Of a stretch of 64,000 nt of DNA, positions 1 through 8,482 are shown in pieces. How positions within the stretch are numbered: position 1 is the stretch's first letter; every line of letters begins with the position of its first letter. A program made the translations under genes and the position numbers. Origin of the DNA: an uncultured Streptomyces sp. (GTDB lineage: Bacteria; Actinomycetota; Actinomycetes; Streptomycetales; Streptomycetaceae); NCBI RefSeq assembly GCF_947488945.1, contig NZ_CANLBS010000003.1, forward strand, positions 248,001-312,000. The letters are read 5' to 3'. The notes below the pieces were generated by a model. It was given only the letters and a program-made list of their open reading frames with translations. It made no database searches and had not been told where the DNA came from.

Positions 1-2
1 TG

Positions 3-86
3 GCCGAGGCCTCCCGCAAGGCGGTCGCGCTGGCGTTGCGGTGGGAGAAAGAGTCGGGGGAGTCCAAGGGGACGTCCACTCCATGA
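3..86 (+). CDS. 3' end of an upstream gene (partial)
   Basis: An open frame runs in from the window edge and ends with TGA at 84-86, encoding 27 residues (AEASRKAVALALRWEKE...). The stop overlaps the ATG of the following moeA by four bases (ATGA), as is usual for translationally coupled Streptomyces genes. Too little is visible to identify the product. A MobA-like nucleotidyltransferase or another molybdenum-cofactor protein would fit the coupling to moeA, but that is inference from context only. Confidence 0.5.
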   Translation, partial: AEASRKAVALALRWEKESGESKGTSTP

Positions 87-2188
87 CTCCGCGGCGGGAC
101 GAGACCGAGGTTCCCCTGTCGACCGACGCCCCTCCCGGCCCCGGCCCCGGGTCCGTCGGTGCTGGTGCTGGTGTCGGCACGGGTGACGACGATCGTACGG
201 TCGCCGGTCCTGTCTCCGACCTCGGCTCGGGTCTCGGCACGAACCTCGGCTCGGGTCTCGGCACGGGCCGGGCGCACGAGCGGGAGGCTGCCCGGTTGCG
301 TGCCGAGGCGGAGGAAGAGCTGGCCGTCGCGCAGGCGTTGGCCCTGGTCGCCCCTCTTGATCTGGCCGGACCCCTGGGCGTCCGCAGCGAGCTCCCCCGG
401 ACGGTCGCCGGGTGCGCGGCGGTGCCCGACGCCGGTCCCCACGGCGGGCATCCGGAACGTGCGACCGCCCGGTCCGGGCCCTCGAACCAAGCCGCACACC
501 AGACCGCGCACCTGCCGCATGACTCGCGCGACCCGAAGACAGTCCGCCCCGAAGCGCCCCACCCGGACGCATCCCACCTGGAGACGTCCGACCCGGGGAC
601 GTCCGATCCGGGCGCGCTGCACCCGGCCATCCCGTACCCGGACGTACCGTGCCGCGACGTTCCGGCCCCAGAAGCCTCCCGTCAGCGTCCCCACCACCCC
701 GCTCCAGCGCCGGTGGAGCCCGGCCCGACTGGCCCCACCGGCCGTCTCGCCGCCGGAACCCCCGTCCCCGCCGTACTGGACACCCGTATCGGGCCGGCTT
801 CTCCCACCGATCCCGTGGTCACCGCGGCGGCCTCTCCCACCGACCCGCCCGAAGAGGTGGCCTCGCCCTCCGTGAACCCATCGCACCATGCCAGTCACGC
901 CAGTCACGGCAGTCGTGCCAGTCGTGCCAGTCAAGGCAGTCACGGCAGGCACGGCCATCGCGGGGATGCGATGCCCTGGGACCGGGCACGGGCCGTCGCG
1001 GAGCGGGCCGGGCGAGGTGGGCCGACGGCTGCGGTACGGCTGACACTTGACCGGTCACTGGGGCACGTCCTCGCCGAAGGACTCGGTGCGCTCACCGATC
1101 TTCCGTCGTTCGACACGTCCGCCATGGACGGCTGGGTCGTGGCGGGGCCGGGCCCCTGGCGCGTCCGCACGGGCGCCGGGCTGCTGGCGGGCCGGGAAGC
1201 GCCGGAGCGGCTGCCGGACGGTGAGGCGGTACGGATCGCCACCGGCGCCCGGATTCCGGCCGAGGGCACGGCGGTCCTCCGGAGCGAACACGCCCGAGTC
1301 GAGCGGGGAACCCTGCACGCGCAGAAGACGGTGGTGCAGGGCCAGGACATCCGGCCGCGCGCCCAGGAGTGCCGTACCGGGGACCAACTGCTGCCCGCCG
1401 GGACGGTGGTGACCCCTGCGGTGCTGGGGCTGGCGGCGGCCGCAGGATACGACGCGCTGGCGGTGGTACCCCGTCCGCGCGTGGAAGTCTTCATCCTCGG
1501 CGACGAGTTGCTGACCACCGGACTTCCCCACGACGGGCTCATCCGGGACGCGCTGGGCCCCATGCTCGGCCCCTGGCTCCGGGCCATGGGCGCCGAAGTG
1601 GGTGAGCCGGCCAGGCTCGGGGACGACGCCGACCGGCTGCGGGAGGCCGTCAGCGGCTCCGACGCCGACCTGATCGTCACCACCGGCGGCACTGCGGCCG
1701 GGCCCGTCGACCATGTGCACCCGGTGCTGGCCGGCCTCGGTGCGGAGCTACTGGTCGACGGTGTCGCCGTACGGCCTGGGCATCCGATGCTGTTGGCCCG
1801 GATCGCGGTCGGCGGACCCTGGCTCGCGGGACTGCCGGGCAATCCGTTGGCCGCCGTCTCCGGTCTGCTCACGCTGGCCGGGCCGGTTCTCGGCGGGCTG
1901 GCGGGACGTCAGCAGCCTTTGCCTTACCGGGCGCTCGTTCGGGACGACGTGCAAGGCCACCCGACGGACACCCGACTCGTCCCCGTCGTCCACCGTGCCG
2001 GGCCCGGTGGTGCGAGGGACCACGTGGTCCCTCTGCACTACAACGGCCCCGCCATGCTCCGGGGCATCGCCGCCGCTGACGGGCTGGCCGTCGTGCCGCC
2101 GGGCGGGGTACGGTCCGGCACCGAGGTGGAGATCCTCGATCTACCGTGGGCCCCGGCGACGCCGTGGACTGAAGGGTGTTTCACGTGA
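83..2188 (+). CDS. moeA: Molybdopterin molybdotransferase MoeA with long low-complexity N-terminal region
   Basis: MoeA inserts molybdate into adenylylated molybdopterin in molybdenum cofactor synthesis. The C-terminal ~400 residues (from about residue 297) are a normal MoeA: the DLPSFDTSAMDGW motif near residue 340, the MoCF-binding segment VTTGGTAAGPVDHVHP near 530, and GLPGNPLAAVSG near 585. The family is usually about 400-420 residues. Here 701 residues are predicted because roughly 290 residues rich in Pro, Ala, Asp, Ser and His precede the catalytic part, including Gly-Ser-Gly-Leu repeats and a His/Ser-rich stretch (nt 890-957). I chose ATG 83 because it overlaps the upstream stop as ATGA; GTG 41 is an alternative, and ATG 971 would give the minimal enzyme. 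Codon use argues that the first part is also translated. Confidence 0.9.
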   Translation: MTPRRDETEVPLSTDAPPGPGPGSVGAGAGVGTGDDDRTVAGPVSDLGSGLGTNLGSGLGTGRAHEREAARLRAEAEEELAVAQALALVAPLDLAGPLGVRSELPRTVAGCAAVPDAGPHGGHPERATARSGPSNQAAHQTAHLPHDSRDPKTVRPEAPHPDASHLETSDPGTSDPGALHPAIPYPDVPCRDVPAPEASRQRPHHPAPAPVEPGPTGPTGRLAAGTPVPAVLDTRIGPASPTDPVVTAAASPTDPPEEVASPSVNPSHHASHASHGSRASRASQGSHGRHGHRGDAMPWDRARAVAERAGRGGPTAAVRLTLDRSLGHVLAEGLGALTDLPSFDTSAMDGWVVAGPGPWRVRTGAGLLAGREAPERLPDGEAVRIATGARIPAEGTAVLRSEHARVERGTLHAQKTVVQGQDIRPRAQECRTGDQLLPAGTVVTPAVLGLAAAAGYDALAVVPRPRVEVFILGDELLTTGLPHDGLIRDALGPMLGPWLRAMGAEVGEPARLGDDADRLREAVSGSDADLIVTTGGTAAGPVDHVHPVLAGLGAELLVDGVAVRPGHPMLLARIAVGGPWLAGLPGNPLAAVSGLLTLAGPVLGGLAGRQQPLPYRALVRDDVQGHPTDTRLVPVVHRAGPGGARDHVVPLHYNGPAMLRGIAAADGLAVVPPGGVRSGTEVEILDLPWAPATPWTEGCFT
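219..265 (+). repeat. 24-bp tandem duplication inside moeA
   Basis: A 23-base segment (219-241) recurs at 243-265 with period 24 and encodes two copies of LGSGLGT. The period is a multiple of three, so the frame is kept. Confidence 0.7.
890..957 (+). repeat. 9-bp-type degenerate repeat encoding a His/Ser-rich linker
   Basis: Degenerate units built on CCAGTCACG/CCAGTCGTG repeat about eight times in frame in moeA and encode SHASHASHGSRASRAS-like sequence, just before the catalytic MoeA domain. Confidence 0.7.
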
Positions 2189-2191
2189 AAC
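2178..2191. other. parS site (ParB-binding) overlapping moeA stop and channel start
   Basis: Perfect 14-bp palindrome GTTTCACGTGAAAC, the known Streptomyces parS consensus. It contains the TGA stop of moeA (2186-2188) and the proposed GTG start of the K+ channel (2185-2187). Confidence 0.9.
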
Positions 2192-3300
2192 TTCCCGGCC
2201 ACGACGCGATGGCCAGGCGGGCGGACGAACATGTCGCCCCCACCCGCGTCATGCTTCCGCGCAGGATGGTGGACGGACCGGCCCGGCAGGTCGCCAAGCG
2301 GTTGATGATGGCCCTGCTGGTGCTGGCCGTCACTGTCGTCATCGTCTGGATCGACCGTGCGGGCTACAACGACAACGCCGACGGCGAGGTCGATCTGCTC
2401 GACGCCGTCTACTACGCCACGGTCACCCTCTCCACCACCGGTTACGGCGACATCACCCCGTACAGCGACGGTGCGCGGCTGGTCAACGTGGTGCTGGTGA
2501 CGCCGCTGCGGGTCCTCTTCCTCATCATCCTGGTCGGTACGACCCTCGAAGTCCTCACGGAACGGACCCGCGAGGACTTTCGGCTGAAGCGTTGGAGATC
2601 CAACTTGCGTGACCACACGATCGTCGTCGGCTTCGGGACGAAGGGCCGTTCGGCCATCCAGACCCTGTGTGCCACCGGCCTGAGGAAGGACCAGATCGTC
2701 ATCATCGACCCTGCGGGGAAGGTGATCGAGGCGGCCAACGCCGAGGGCTTCACCGGGGTGCTGGGCGACGCGACGCGCAGCGAGGTACTGCTGCGGGCCG
2801 AGCTCCAGAAGGCACGTCAGATCATCATCGCCACCCAGCGGGACGACACCGCGGTCCTGGTCGCGCTGACGGCACGCCAGCTCAACCGGGGGGCGAAGAT
2901 CGTCGCCGCCGTCCGGGAGGAGGAGAACGCCCCGCTGCTCCGCCAGTCCGGTGCCGACGCGGTCATCACCAGCGCGAGCGCCGCAGGCCGGCTGTTGGGC
3001 CTCTCCGTGCTGAGTCCCAGCGCGGGCACCGTGATGGAGGACCTGATCCAGCAGGGTAGCGGTCTCGATCTCATCGAACGCCCGGTGATAAAGGCCGAGG
3101 TGGGCAAGGGCGTGCGCGAGACCGACGACCTGGTGGTGAGCGTCGTCCGCGGCCACCGGCTGATCGGTTACGACGACCCGGCGGCAAGCCCGCTGCAGCT
3201 CACCGACCGTGTGATCACGATCGTGCGCGCCTCCCCCCGCCCGAGCCCGCCCACCAACCTCCAGCCCCCGCACGGCCAAGGCGGCGGGCGGGGCCACTGA
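2185..3300 (+). CDS. Two-TM potassium channel with RCK (TrkA-N) domain
   Basis: A 371-residue membrane protein of the MthK-like layout. TM1 is at about residues 40-56, the selectivity filter TTGYGD near residue 84, TM2 at about 97-120, then an RCK domain beginning IVVGFGTKG near 146 with a Rossmann-type nucleotide site, and a C-terminal RCK-like half. It is expected to form a tetrameric K+ channel gated by a ligand on the cytoplasmic RCK ring. Start choice: GTG 2185 has GAAGGG eight bases upstream and overlaps the moeA stop as GTGA; GTG 2176 and ATG 2209 are alternatives. The start codon lies inside a parS site. The role next to moeA is unknown. Confidence 0.88.
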   Translation: MKLPGHDAMARRADEHVAPTRVMLPRRMVDGPARQVAKRLMMALLVLAVTVVIVWIDRAGYNDNADGEVDLLDAVYYATVTLSTTGYGDITPYSDGARLVNVVLVTPLRVLFLIILVGTTLEVLTERTREDFRLKRWRSNLRDHTIVVGFGTKGRSAIQTLCATGLRKDQIVIIDPAGKVIEAANAEGFTGVLGDATRSEVLLRAELQKARQIIIATQRDDTAVLVALTARQLNRGAKIVAAVREEENAPLLRQSGADAVITSASAAGRLLGLSVLSPSAGTVMEDLIQQGSGLDLIERPVIKAEVGKGVRETDDLVVSVVRGHRLIGYDDPAASPLQLTDRVITIVRASPRPSPPTNLQPPHGQGGGRGH

Positions 3301-3669
3301 CCTGCCGGGCCCCTGACTCGCCGGGATCACTGACCAGCCGCGTTGCCGACCAGCCGCGTTACCGACCGGCCGGGACTTCCGGGGCCGTCGCCCGGGACGG
3401 GCCTCCGGTACCCCCGGGACCGGCCTCCGGTACCCCCGGGCGGACTCGGCGCCCCCAGCACCGTCAGTGGCGGCCCCGGCACCCAGCCCGGCCCCGGCAC
3501 CCGGCTCCGTCACTCAGGACCTCCTGACGCCAGGTCCCGCACCCGCCCAGGCCCGCACCCTGCCGACCGCCCCCGCCCCGCCGTCCCGCTCCCCCGCCCG
3601 CGCTCTTCCTTCCCCACCCGCGCTCCTCCCTCCCCGGTCCCGGCGGCGGAACGGAGTAGCCTCGCCGCC
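3301..3669. repeat. Intergenic region with two short tandem duplications
   Basis: No gene is seen in these 369 bases. A 16-bp unit (GACCAGCCGCGTTGCC) is duplicated at 3332-3363 with one change, and a 22-bp unit containing CCTCCGGTACCCC is duplicated at 3393-3436. The remainder is C-rich sequence without recognisable regulatory motifs. Confidence 0.6.
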
Positions 3670-4659
3670 ATGTATGCGATCACGATCCCCGAACCCGGTG
3701 GCCCCGAGGCGCTCGTCTGGGCAGAGGTCCCCGATCCCGTACCCGGCGAAGGCGAAGTACTCGTCGACGTGGTGTCCAGCGCCGTCAACCGCGCCGACGT
3801 CCTCCAACGCCAGGGCTTCTACAACCCTCCGCCCGGCGCCTCCCCGTACCCCGGCCTCGAATGTGCGGGCCGGGTCTCCGCGATCGGCCCCGGCGTGACC
3901 GGCTGGGCGGTCGGTGACGAGGTCTGCGCGCTGCTCGCCGGCGGCGGATACGCGGAGAAGGTCGCGGTCCCCTCCGGCCAGCTGCTGCCCGTGCCCGAGG
4001 GGGTCGACCCCGCGGTGGCGGCGGCGCTTCCCGAAGTGACGGCCACGGTCTGGTCCAACGTCTTCATGGTGGCCCATCTGCGTCCTGGCGAGACCCTGCT
4101 GGTGCACGGCGGGTCCAGTGGCATCGGCACGATGGCCATCCAGCTCGCCAAGGCGATCGGGGCCCGGGTGGCGGTGACGGCTGGCGGTCCCGAGAAGCTG
4201 GCGCGCTGTGCGGAGCTGGGCGCGGACATCCTGATCGACTACCGCGAGCAGGACTTCGTCGAAGAGGTGCGCAAGGCGACCGACGGGGCCGGAGCGGACG
4301 TCATTCTCGACATCGTCGGGGCGAAGTACCTGGAGCGGAACGTGGAGGCACTGGCCGTCAACGGACGCCTGGCGATCATCGGGCTCCAGGGCGGCGTCAA
4401 GGCCGAGCTGAACCTCGGTGTCCTGCTCAACAAGCGGGCCGCCGTCACCGCCACCTCGCTGCGCGGGCGCCCGCTGGCGGAGAAGGCGTCGATCGTGGCG
4501 GCGGTACGCGAGCACGTGTGGCCGCTGATCGCCGACGGTACGGTCCGCCCCATCGTGGACCGGACCCTGCCGATGTCGGAGGCCGCCGAAGCGCACCGGG
4601 TGCTGGAGTCCAGCACGCACATCGGCAAGGTCCTGCTGACCACCCCGGCGGCCGACTGA
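3670..4659 (+). CDS. NAD(P)H:quinone oxidoreductase, MDR family (PIG3-like)
   Basis: A 329-residue medium-chain dehydrogenase/reductase without the zinc-ligand set of alcohol dehydrogenases. The N-terminal GroES-like domain starts MYAITIPEPGGPEALVW, and the nucleotide-binding loop HGGSSGIGTMAIQLAK is near residue 147. FYNPPPGASPYPGLECAG is typical of the PIG3/TP53I3-like quinone reductases, which reduce quinones with NADPH. Start ATG 3670 matches the usual family start; an in-frame extension to 3343 is low-complexity and unlikely to be translated. The gene is monocistronic, downstream of the K+ channel and converging on bpa. Confidence 0.9.
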   Translation: MYAITIPEPGGPEALVWAEVPDPVPGEGEVLVDVVSSAVNRADVLQRQGFYNPPPGASPYPGLECAGRVSAIGPGVTGWAVGDEVCALLAGGGYAEKVAVPSGQLLPVPEGVDPAVAAALPEVTATVWSNVFMVAHLRPGETLLVHGGSSGIGTMAIQLAKAIGARVAVTAGGPEKLARCAELGADILIDYREQDFVEEVRKATDGAGADVILDIVGAKYLERNVEALAVNGRLAIIGLQGGVKAELNLGVLLNKRAAVTATSLRGRPLAEKASIVAAVREHVWPLIADGTVRPIVDRTLPMSEAAEAHRVLESSTHIGKVLLTTPAAD

Positions 4660-4673
4660 CACTGCGTACCGGC

Positions 4674-4697
4674 GCCGCCTGGACCGGTACAGGCGGC
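4674..4697 (+). terminator. Hairpin after quinone oxidoreductase
   Basis: GCCGCCT (4674-4680) pairs with AGGCGGC (4691-4697) around a 10-base loop, 15 bases after the stop. There is no U-run, as is common for Streptomyces terminators. Confidence 0.4.
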
Positions 4698-4941
4698 CCG
4701 GCGCAGACATATCGGCATCGGCGGCCACGCGGAAGAGGCCCGCCCCGCACGCATGAGGTGCGGCACGAGCCCCTTCCCGTGAGCAGGGGGCCCTCTGCGG
4801 GCCGCGCCGGAACCGGCTCACCGGCACTCCCGGACCCGTACCACCGGGACCGGCCGGTGGGTCGGCCGTGCCGCCACGACGGCCGCCGGCGGACCGGGCG
4901 TGCCACCGGGACCGGCGGGTCAGCCGGCGCTTCATGTCCGT

Positions 4942-5027
4942 CCTACAGCTCCAGCCCTACAGCTCCGGCCCTACGGCTCCGGCCCTACAGCTCCGGCCCT
5001 GTCGCTCCGGTCCTACAGGTACGGCCC
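4942..5027. repeat. Six degenerate 14-bp tandem repeats at the 3' end of bpa
   Basis: Units like CCTACAGCTCCGGC repeat with a strict 14-base period (TAC/TGT at 4944, 4958, 4972, 4986, 5000, 5014). The last unit overlaps the bpa stop codon and its last codons (GPYL-stop). The remaining bases between 4698 and 4941 show no gene. Confidence 0.75.
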
Positions 5028-5558
5028 CGAGCGCAGCGGGCCGTGCGGGTCGGCGCCGCCTTCCTCCTCCTGGCCGGAGCCGGGCGGCAGCGCGCGTCGC
5101 ATCTGTTCGAGCTGGGCGCGGGCGGCCATCTGCTGGGCGAACAGCGCCGTCTGGATGCCGTGGAAGAGGCCCTCCAGCCAGCCCACCAGCTGTGCCTGGG
5201 CGATCCGCAGCTCCGCCTCGGACGGAATCGAGTCCTCGGTGAAGGGGAGCGACAGCCGCTCCAGCTCCTCCACCAGCTCCGGGGCGAGTCCGTCCTCCAG
5301 CTCCTTCACGGAACCGGCGTGGATCTCCTTGAGCCGGACGCGGCTCGCCTCGTCGAGAGGAGCCGCCCTGACCTCCTCCAGGAGCTGCTTGATCATGCTG
5401 CCGATGCGCATGACCTTGGCGGGTTGTTCGACCATTTCCGTCACCGGGACCTCGCGCGACTCGTCGTCACCGGTTCCGCCACCGATGGCCATCCCGTCCT
5501 GTCCCACGACGAGGACTTGGGGGTGCTCCTGCGACCGGTCATTCCTCGGCATCTCCAT
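5013..5558 (-). CDS. bpa: Bacterial proteasome activator (Bpa/PafE family)
   Basis: A 181-residue protein matching the actinobacterial Bpa family: conserved VLVVGQDGMAIGG near the N-terminus, the helical core EQPAKVMRIGSMIKQLLEEV through QTALFAQQMAARAQLEQM, and a C-terminus ending SGPYL. In Mycobacterium, Bpa forms a dodecameric ring that docks on the 20S proteasome through a C-terminal GQYL motif and opens its gate without ATP. The terminal GPYL here is the equivalent docking tail. ATG 5558 was chosen from family starts (MEMPRND...); no strong ribosome binding site is visible. A 14-bp repeat tract begins exactly at the 3' end. Confidence 0.9.
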   Translation of the reverse strand: MEMPRNDRSQEHPQVLVVGQDGMAIGGGTGDDESREVPVTEMVEQPAKVMRIGSMIKQLLEEVRAAPLDEASRVRLKEIHAGSVKELEDGLAPELVEELERLSLPFTEDSIPSEAELRIAQAQLVGWLEGLFHGIQTALFAQQMAARAQLEQMRRALPPGSGQEEEGGADPHGPLRSGPYL

Positions 5559-5701
5559 AACGTCATTGTCTCGCACGTCGGCCTCGTACCGAGGTGGTGC
5601 CCCCGAAGTCGGGTGATCCACCGCGCGGATCAGGTCGAAAATCCCGCTCTGCGCCGAAAAGGGGGCCCGCCCGGAACGGACGCGGCTCATCGCCGGGCTT
5701 C

Positions 5702-6478
5702 TCAGCCGGCCCGGCGCAGCCGGAAGGCCAGGAAGGCCAGGCCGAGGCCCACCAGGGAGATCCCCACACCGAGCGACGCGTCGCGCAGTTGTGCGGCGGC
5801 GGGGCCGGACAGTGCTTTCGGCGGGGCCGTGGTGACGGCGTCCTCGGTCGCGTCGGACGGCGTGGCGGCGACCCGCGCGTCGTCGGGTTCCTCGAACTCC
5901 TCCGGCTCCTCCTCGGCGTCGTTCGAGGCCCGTTCCAGCGCGGCGGCGGCCCGTGCGAGTTCCTGCGGGCTCAGCGACCGCCCCGGCCGGGGCCGGCCCT
6001 GCGCGGCTTCCCGCCCGGCCAGCGGAGGCGTGGAGGACCCGGCCTCGGCCGGTCCGGCACCGGGCGTGCCGCTCGCTTCCGCGTCGTCCGACGGGGCCGA
6101 CGGGACGGCGGCGGGACGTGCCGCCGAGGAGGGACCGGCGGCCGGTGCGGACGACGGAGGCGCGGAGGGAGAAAGCGCCGGGTGCGAGGAAGGTCTGGCG
6201 GGCGGCGTGGTCGGGGCCCCGGACGGATCGGAGTCGTCCGGGGGCGGTGCGCCGGGTGTGCGGGACGGTTCCGGAGGCTCGCCGGGCGCCGAAGGCGTGC
6301 CGGGAGCGGGTGTGGCGGAGGAGGCCGGAGCCCCGTCGGGGGCCGGGGCCGCCTGTGCGGTGCCGGGGAGTCCCAGCGCCGTACCCATGAGCACGACCGT
6401 GCAGGCCAGGCGGCCCGGTGCCGAACGCCACCCTGAGGGCGGCCGTGACGGCGGCGCGGGGCGGAGTGCTGGAACCAT
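5702..6478 (-). CDS. Secreted Pro/Ala-rich protein with C-terminal membrane anchor
   Basis: The 258-residue product has a signal-like start (RLACTVVLMGTALGLPGTAQA then APAPDG), a long Pro/Ala/Ser-rich disordered region, an acidic segment (EEEPEEFEEPDD) and one C-terminal helix (GVGISLVGLGLAFLAFRL, about 236-254) followed by RR. This layout suggests a protein displayed outside the cell and anchored at its C-terminus; no LPXTG motif is seen. No family was recognised. It lies between bpa and a Ser/Thr kinase gene on the same strand. ATG 6478 has no clear ribosome binding site, so the start is uncertain. Confidence 0.7.
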   Translation of the reverse strand: MVPALRPAPPSRPPSGWRSAPGRLACTVVLMGTALGLPGTAQAAPAPDGAPASSATPAPGTPSAPGEPPEPSRTPGAPPPDDSDPSGAPTTPPARPSSHPALSPSAPPSSAPAAGPSSAARPAAVPSAPSDDAEASGTPGAGPAEAGSSTPPLAGREAAQGRPRPGRSLSPQELARAAAALERASNDAEEEPEEFEEPDDARVAATPSDATEDAVTTAPPKALSGPAAAQLRDASLGVGISLVGLGLAFLAFRLRRAG

Positions 6479-6844
6479 GCGATCAGCGTCACACGCAGCG
6501 AAATATCCGGCATCCGCTACGGGCCCCGGGCGTCACGTACGGGGGAACCGGGGCGCAAACCGCCACGCCCCCGGCCGGAAGGCCGTACACGGCTCCCGCG
6601 CTGTCCAGAACCTCCCGCGCGACCCTGGTGCCGTCCGTCCGGACCTCGGGCGCGACGTCAGTGCCCCCAGTTCCCGGCCCCGATACGCCGTACCGTCCAG
6701 GATTCCGCGTGTCCCGGAAGCGGCGACCCGTCCGGCGCACCCTGAAGCATGCGCCCGCCGGCCCGTCGGCCCGTGCGCCGTGCGCGCCCGGCAAGACCGC
6801 AGACGCGCGCCCGGCGAAGCCGCACAAGACGGCCGCCGGGACGC
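6479..6844. other. Intergenic region, nothing recognised
   Basis: 366 bases between the kinase stop and the start of the secreted protein. Frames are open because of GC bias, but none has convincing codon use or homology. No clear terminator or promoter was found. Confidence 0.4.
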
Positions 6845-8482
6845 TCAGGCCGGGTCGCCCGTGGACACCCGGAGCTCGAAGTGCGCGCCTTCTTCGTCGA
6901 TCGCCGCGCCCTCGGACGGGAACTGGTTGACGACCTGGTCCTCGGCGTAGGTGTTGCCCGGCTCCTCGACGACCTTGATCGTCCAGCCCGCCGCGTCCGC
7001 GCACGCCTTCGCGGACAGGATGTCCTTGTACCGGAAGTCGGGCGCCGAGACCTTCTCCGGGTCCCGGACGTCCTCCATGGCGTCCGTGCACTCGTCGGTC
7101 TCCATGGTGCGGTTGCGCTCGGGCGCCTTGTGCTCGCCCGCCACGCCCGCCGACTCGCTCGTCCCCGGATCCGGGTCCTTGCCCTCGTCGCCCGTGCCGC
7201 CGCCCTGCGACGCGATCACCGCGATGAGACCGCCGATCGCGAGCAGCGCCACCACGATCGAGCTGACGAGCACCGGCATGTTGCGCTTCGGACCGCCGCC
7301 GGACCCGGAACCCGTTCCGCCGGCGTGCGTGGTGCCGGCGTACGGCGGCGGGGTCGGGTGCCCCATCGGGGCCGGGGAGGGGTAGCCCGTGGACTGCTGC
7401 GGATAGCCGTACCCCTGGGCCGGGGACGGGGTGGCGTACGGGCCGGGCTGCGGGTGCTGCGGCTGGTAGGGCGTCTGGACGCCGTACGGGGACGGGCCCG
7501 TCTGCGCGGCCTGGTCGACCGGGGGGAACACGGCGGAGGCGACGCCGGAACCGCTGTTGGCCGGGCCGCTGCCGCCGACGATCACCGGGGAGCCGCCGGT
7601 TCCGGGAGCGTTCAGGACGCGGGCGATCTCGTCGCGCATGGCGGCGGCGCTCGGGAACCGCTCGTTCGGGTTCTTCTTCAGCGCGCGGGCCACGAGCGCG
7701 TCCATCGCCGGGGTGACCGCCCGGTTGATGCTGGAGGGCACCGGCGGCGCCTCCTGGACGTGCGCGTACGCGATCGCCAGGGGTGAGTCCGCGTCGAACG
7801 GGAGCCGGCCGGTGAGGAGCTGGAAGAGCATGATGCCGACCGAGTAGAGGTCGGACCGGGCGTCCACGCCGCGTCCGAGCGCCTGCTCGGGGGAGAGGTA
7901 CTGCGGGGTGCCGACGACCATGCCGGTCTGGGTCATCGAGGTGACCCCGGACTGCATGGCGCGGGCGATACCGAAGTCCATGACCTTGACGACGCCGCGC
8001 TTGGTCATCATGACGTTGCCGGGTTTGATGTCGCGGTGCACCAGGCCCATCTCGTGGCTGGTGTCCAGGGCCGCCAGCACGTCGGCGGTGACCTTCAGCG
8101 CCTTCTCGGCCGGCATCGCGCCGTACTGGCGGGTGTCCTCGCGCAGCACGGACCCGAGCGGCCGGCCCTCGACGTACTCCATGACGATGTAGGGCATCAG
8201 CGCACCGCCGAGCTCGTCCTCGCCGGTGTCGAAGACCGAGACGATGTTGGTGTGCTGGAGCTTCGCGACGGCCTGCGCCTCGCGGCGGAACCGCTCGCGG
8301 AAGGACTGCTCGCGGCCGAGCTCGGTGTGGAGCGTCTTGATCGCGACGAGGCGGTCCAGGGCGGAGTCGTACGCCAGGTAGACGGACGCCATGCCGCCCT
8401 CGCCCAGCAGATCGCGGAGCTGGTAGCGGCCGCCGGCGACGGAGCCGCCCGCGTAGCGCCCCTGTGTGCCGTCCTGGCTCAT
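6845..8482 (-). CDS. PknB-type serine/threonine protein kinase with one extracellular PASTA-like domain
   Basis: A 545-residue membrane kinase. The catalytic domain (about residues 20-285) has the Gly-rich loop GEGGMASVYLAYD, catalytic HRDIKPGN, DFGIARA, and SPEQALGRGVDARSDLYS. A Pro/Gly/Tyr/Gln-rich juxtamembrane linker follows, then one TM helix (VLVSSIVVALLAIGGLIAVIA, about 400-421) and an external C-terminus with one PASTA-like unit (KACADAAGWTIKVVEEPGNTYAEDQVVNQFPSEG..., split here by position 490-540). PASTA domains bind peptidoglycan fragments or lipid II, so a cell-wall signal is likely. Start ATG 8482 has GAGGGGGAG six bases upstream. It is divergent from a second kinase gene. Confidence 0.92.
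   Translation of the reverse strand: MSQDGTQGRYAGGSVAGGRYQLRDLLGEGGMASVYLAYDSALDRLVAIKTLHTELGREQSFRERFRREAQAVAKLQHTNIVSVFDTGEDELGGALMPYIVMEYVEGRPLGSVLREDTRQYGAMPAEKALKVTADVLAALDTSHEMGLVHRDIKPGNVMMTKRGVVKVMDFGIARAMQSGVTSMTQTGMVVGTPQYLSPEQALGRGVDARSDLYSVGIMLFQLLTGRLPFDADSPLAIAYAHVQEAPPVPSSINRAVTPAMDALVARALKKNPNERFPSAAAMRDEIARVLNAPGTGGSPVIVGGSGPANSGSGVASAVFPPVDQAAQTGPSPYGVQTPYQPQHPQPGPYATPSPAQGYGYPQQSTGYPSPAPMGHPTPPPYAGTTHAGGTGSGSGGGPKRNMPVLVSSIVVALLAIGGLIAVIASQGGGTGDEGKDPDPGTSESAGVAGEHKAPERNRTMETDECTDAMEDVRDPEKVSAPDFRYKDILSAKACADAAGWTIKVVEEPGNTYAEDQVVNQFPSEGAAIDEEGAHFELRVSTGDPA

Noticed and set aside
940..2038. Long antisense open frames opposite moeA and most other genes
   Set aside because: GC-rich third positions open the antisense frames; they lack family motifs and ribosome binding sites.
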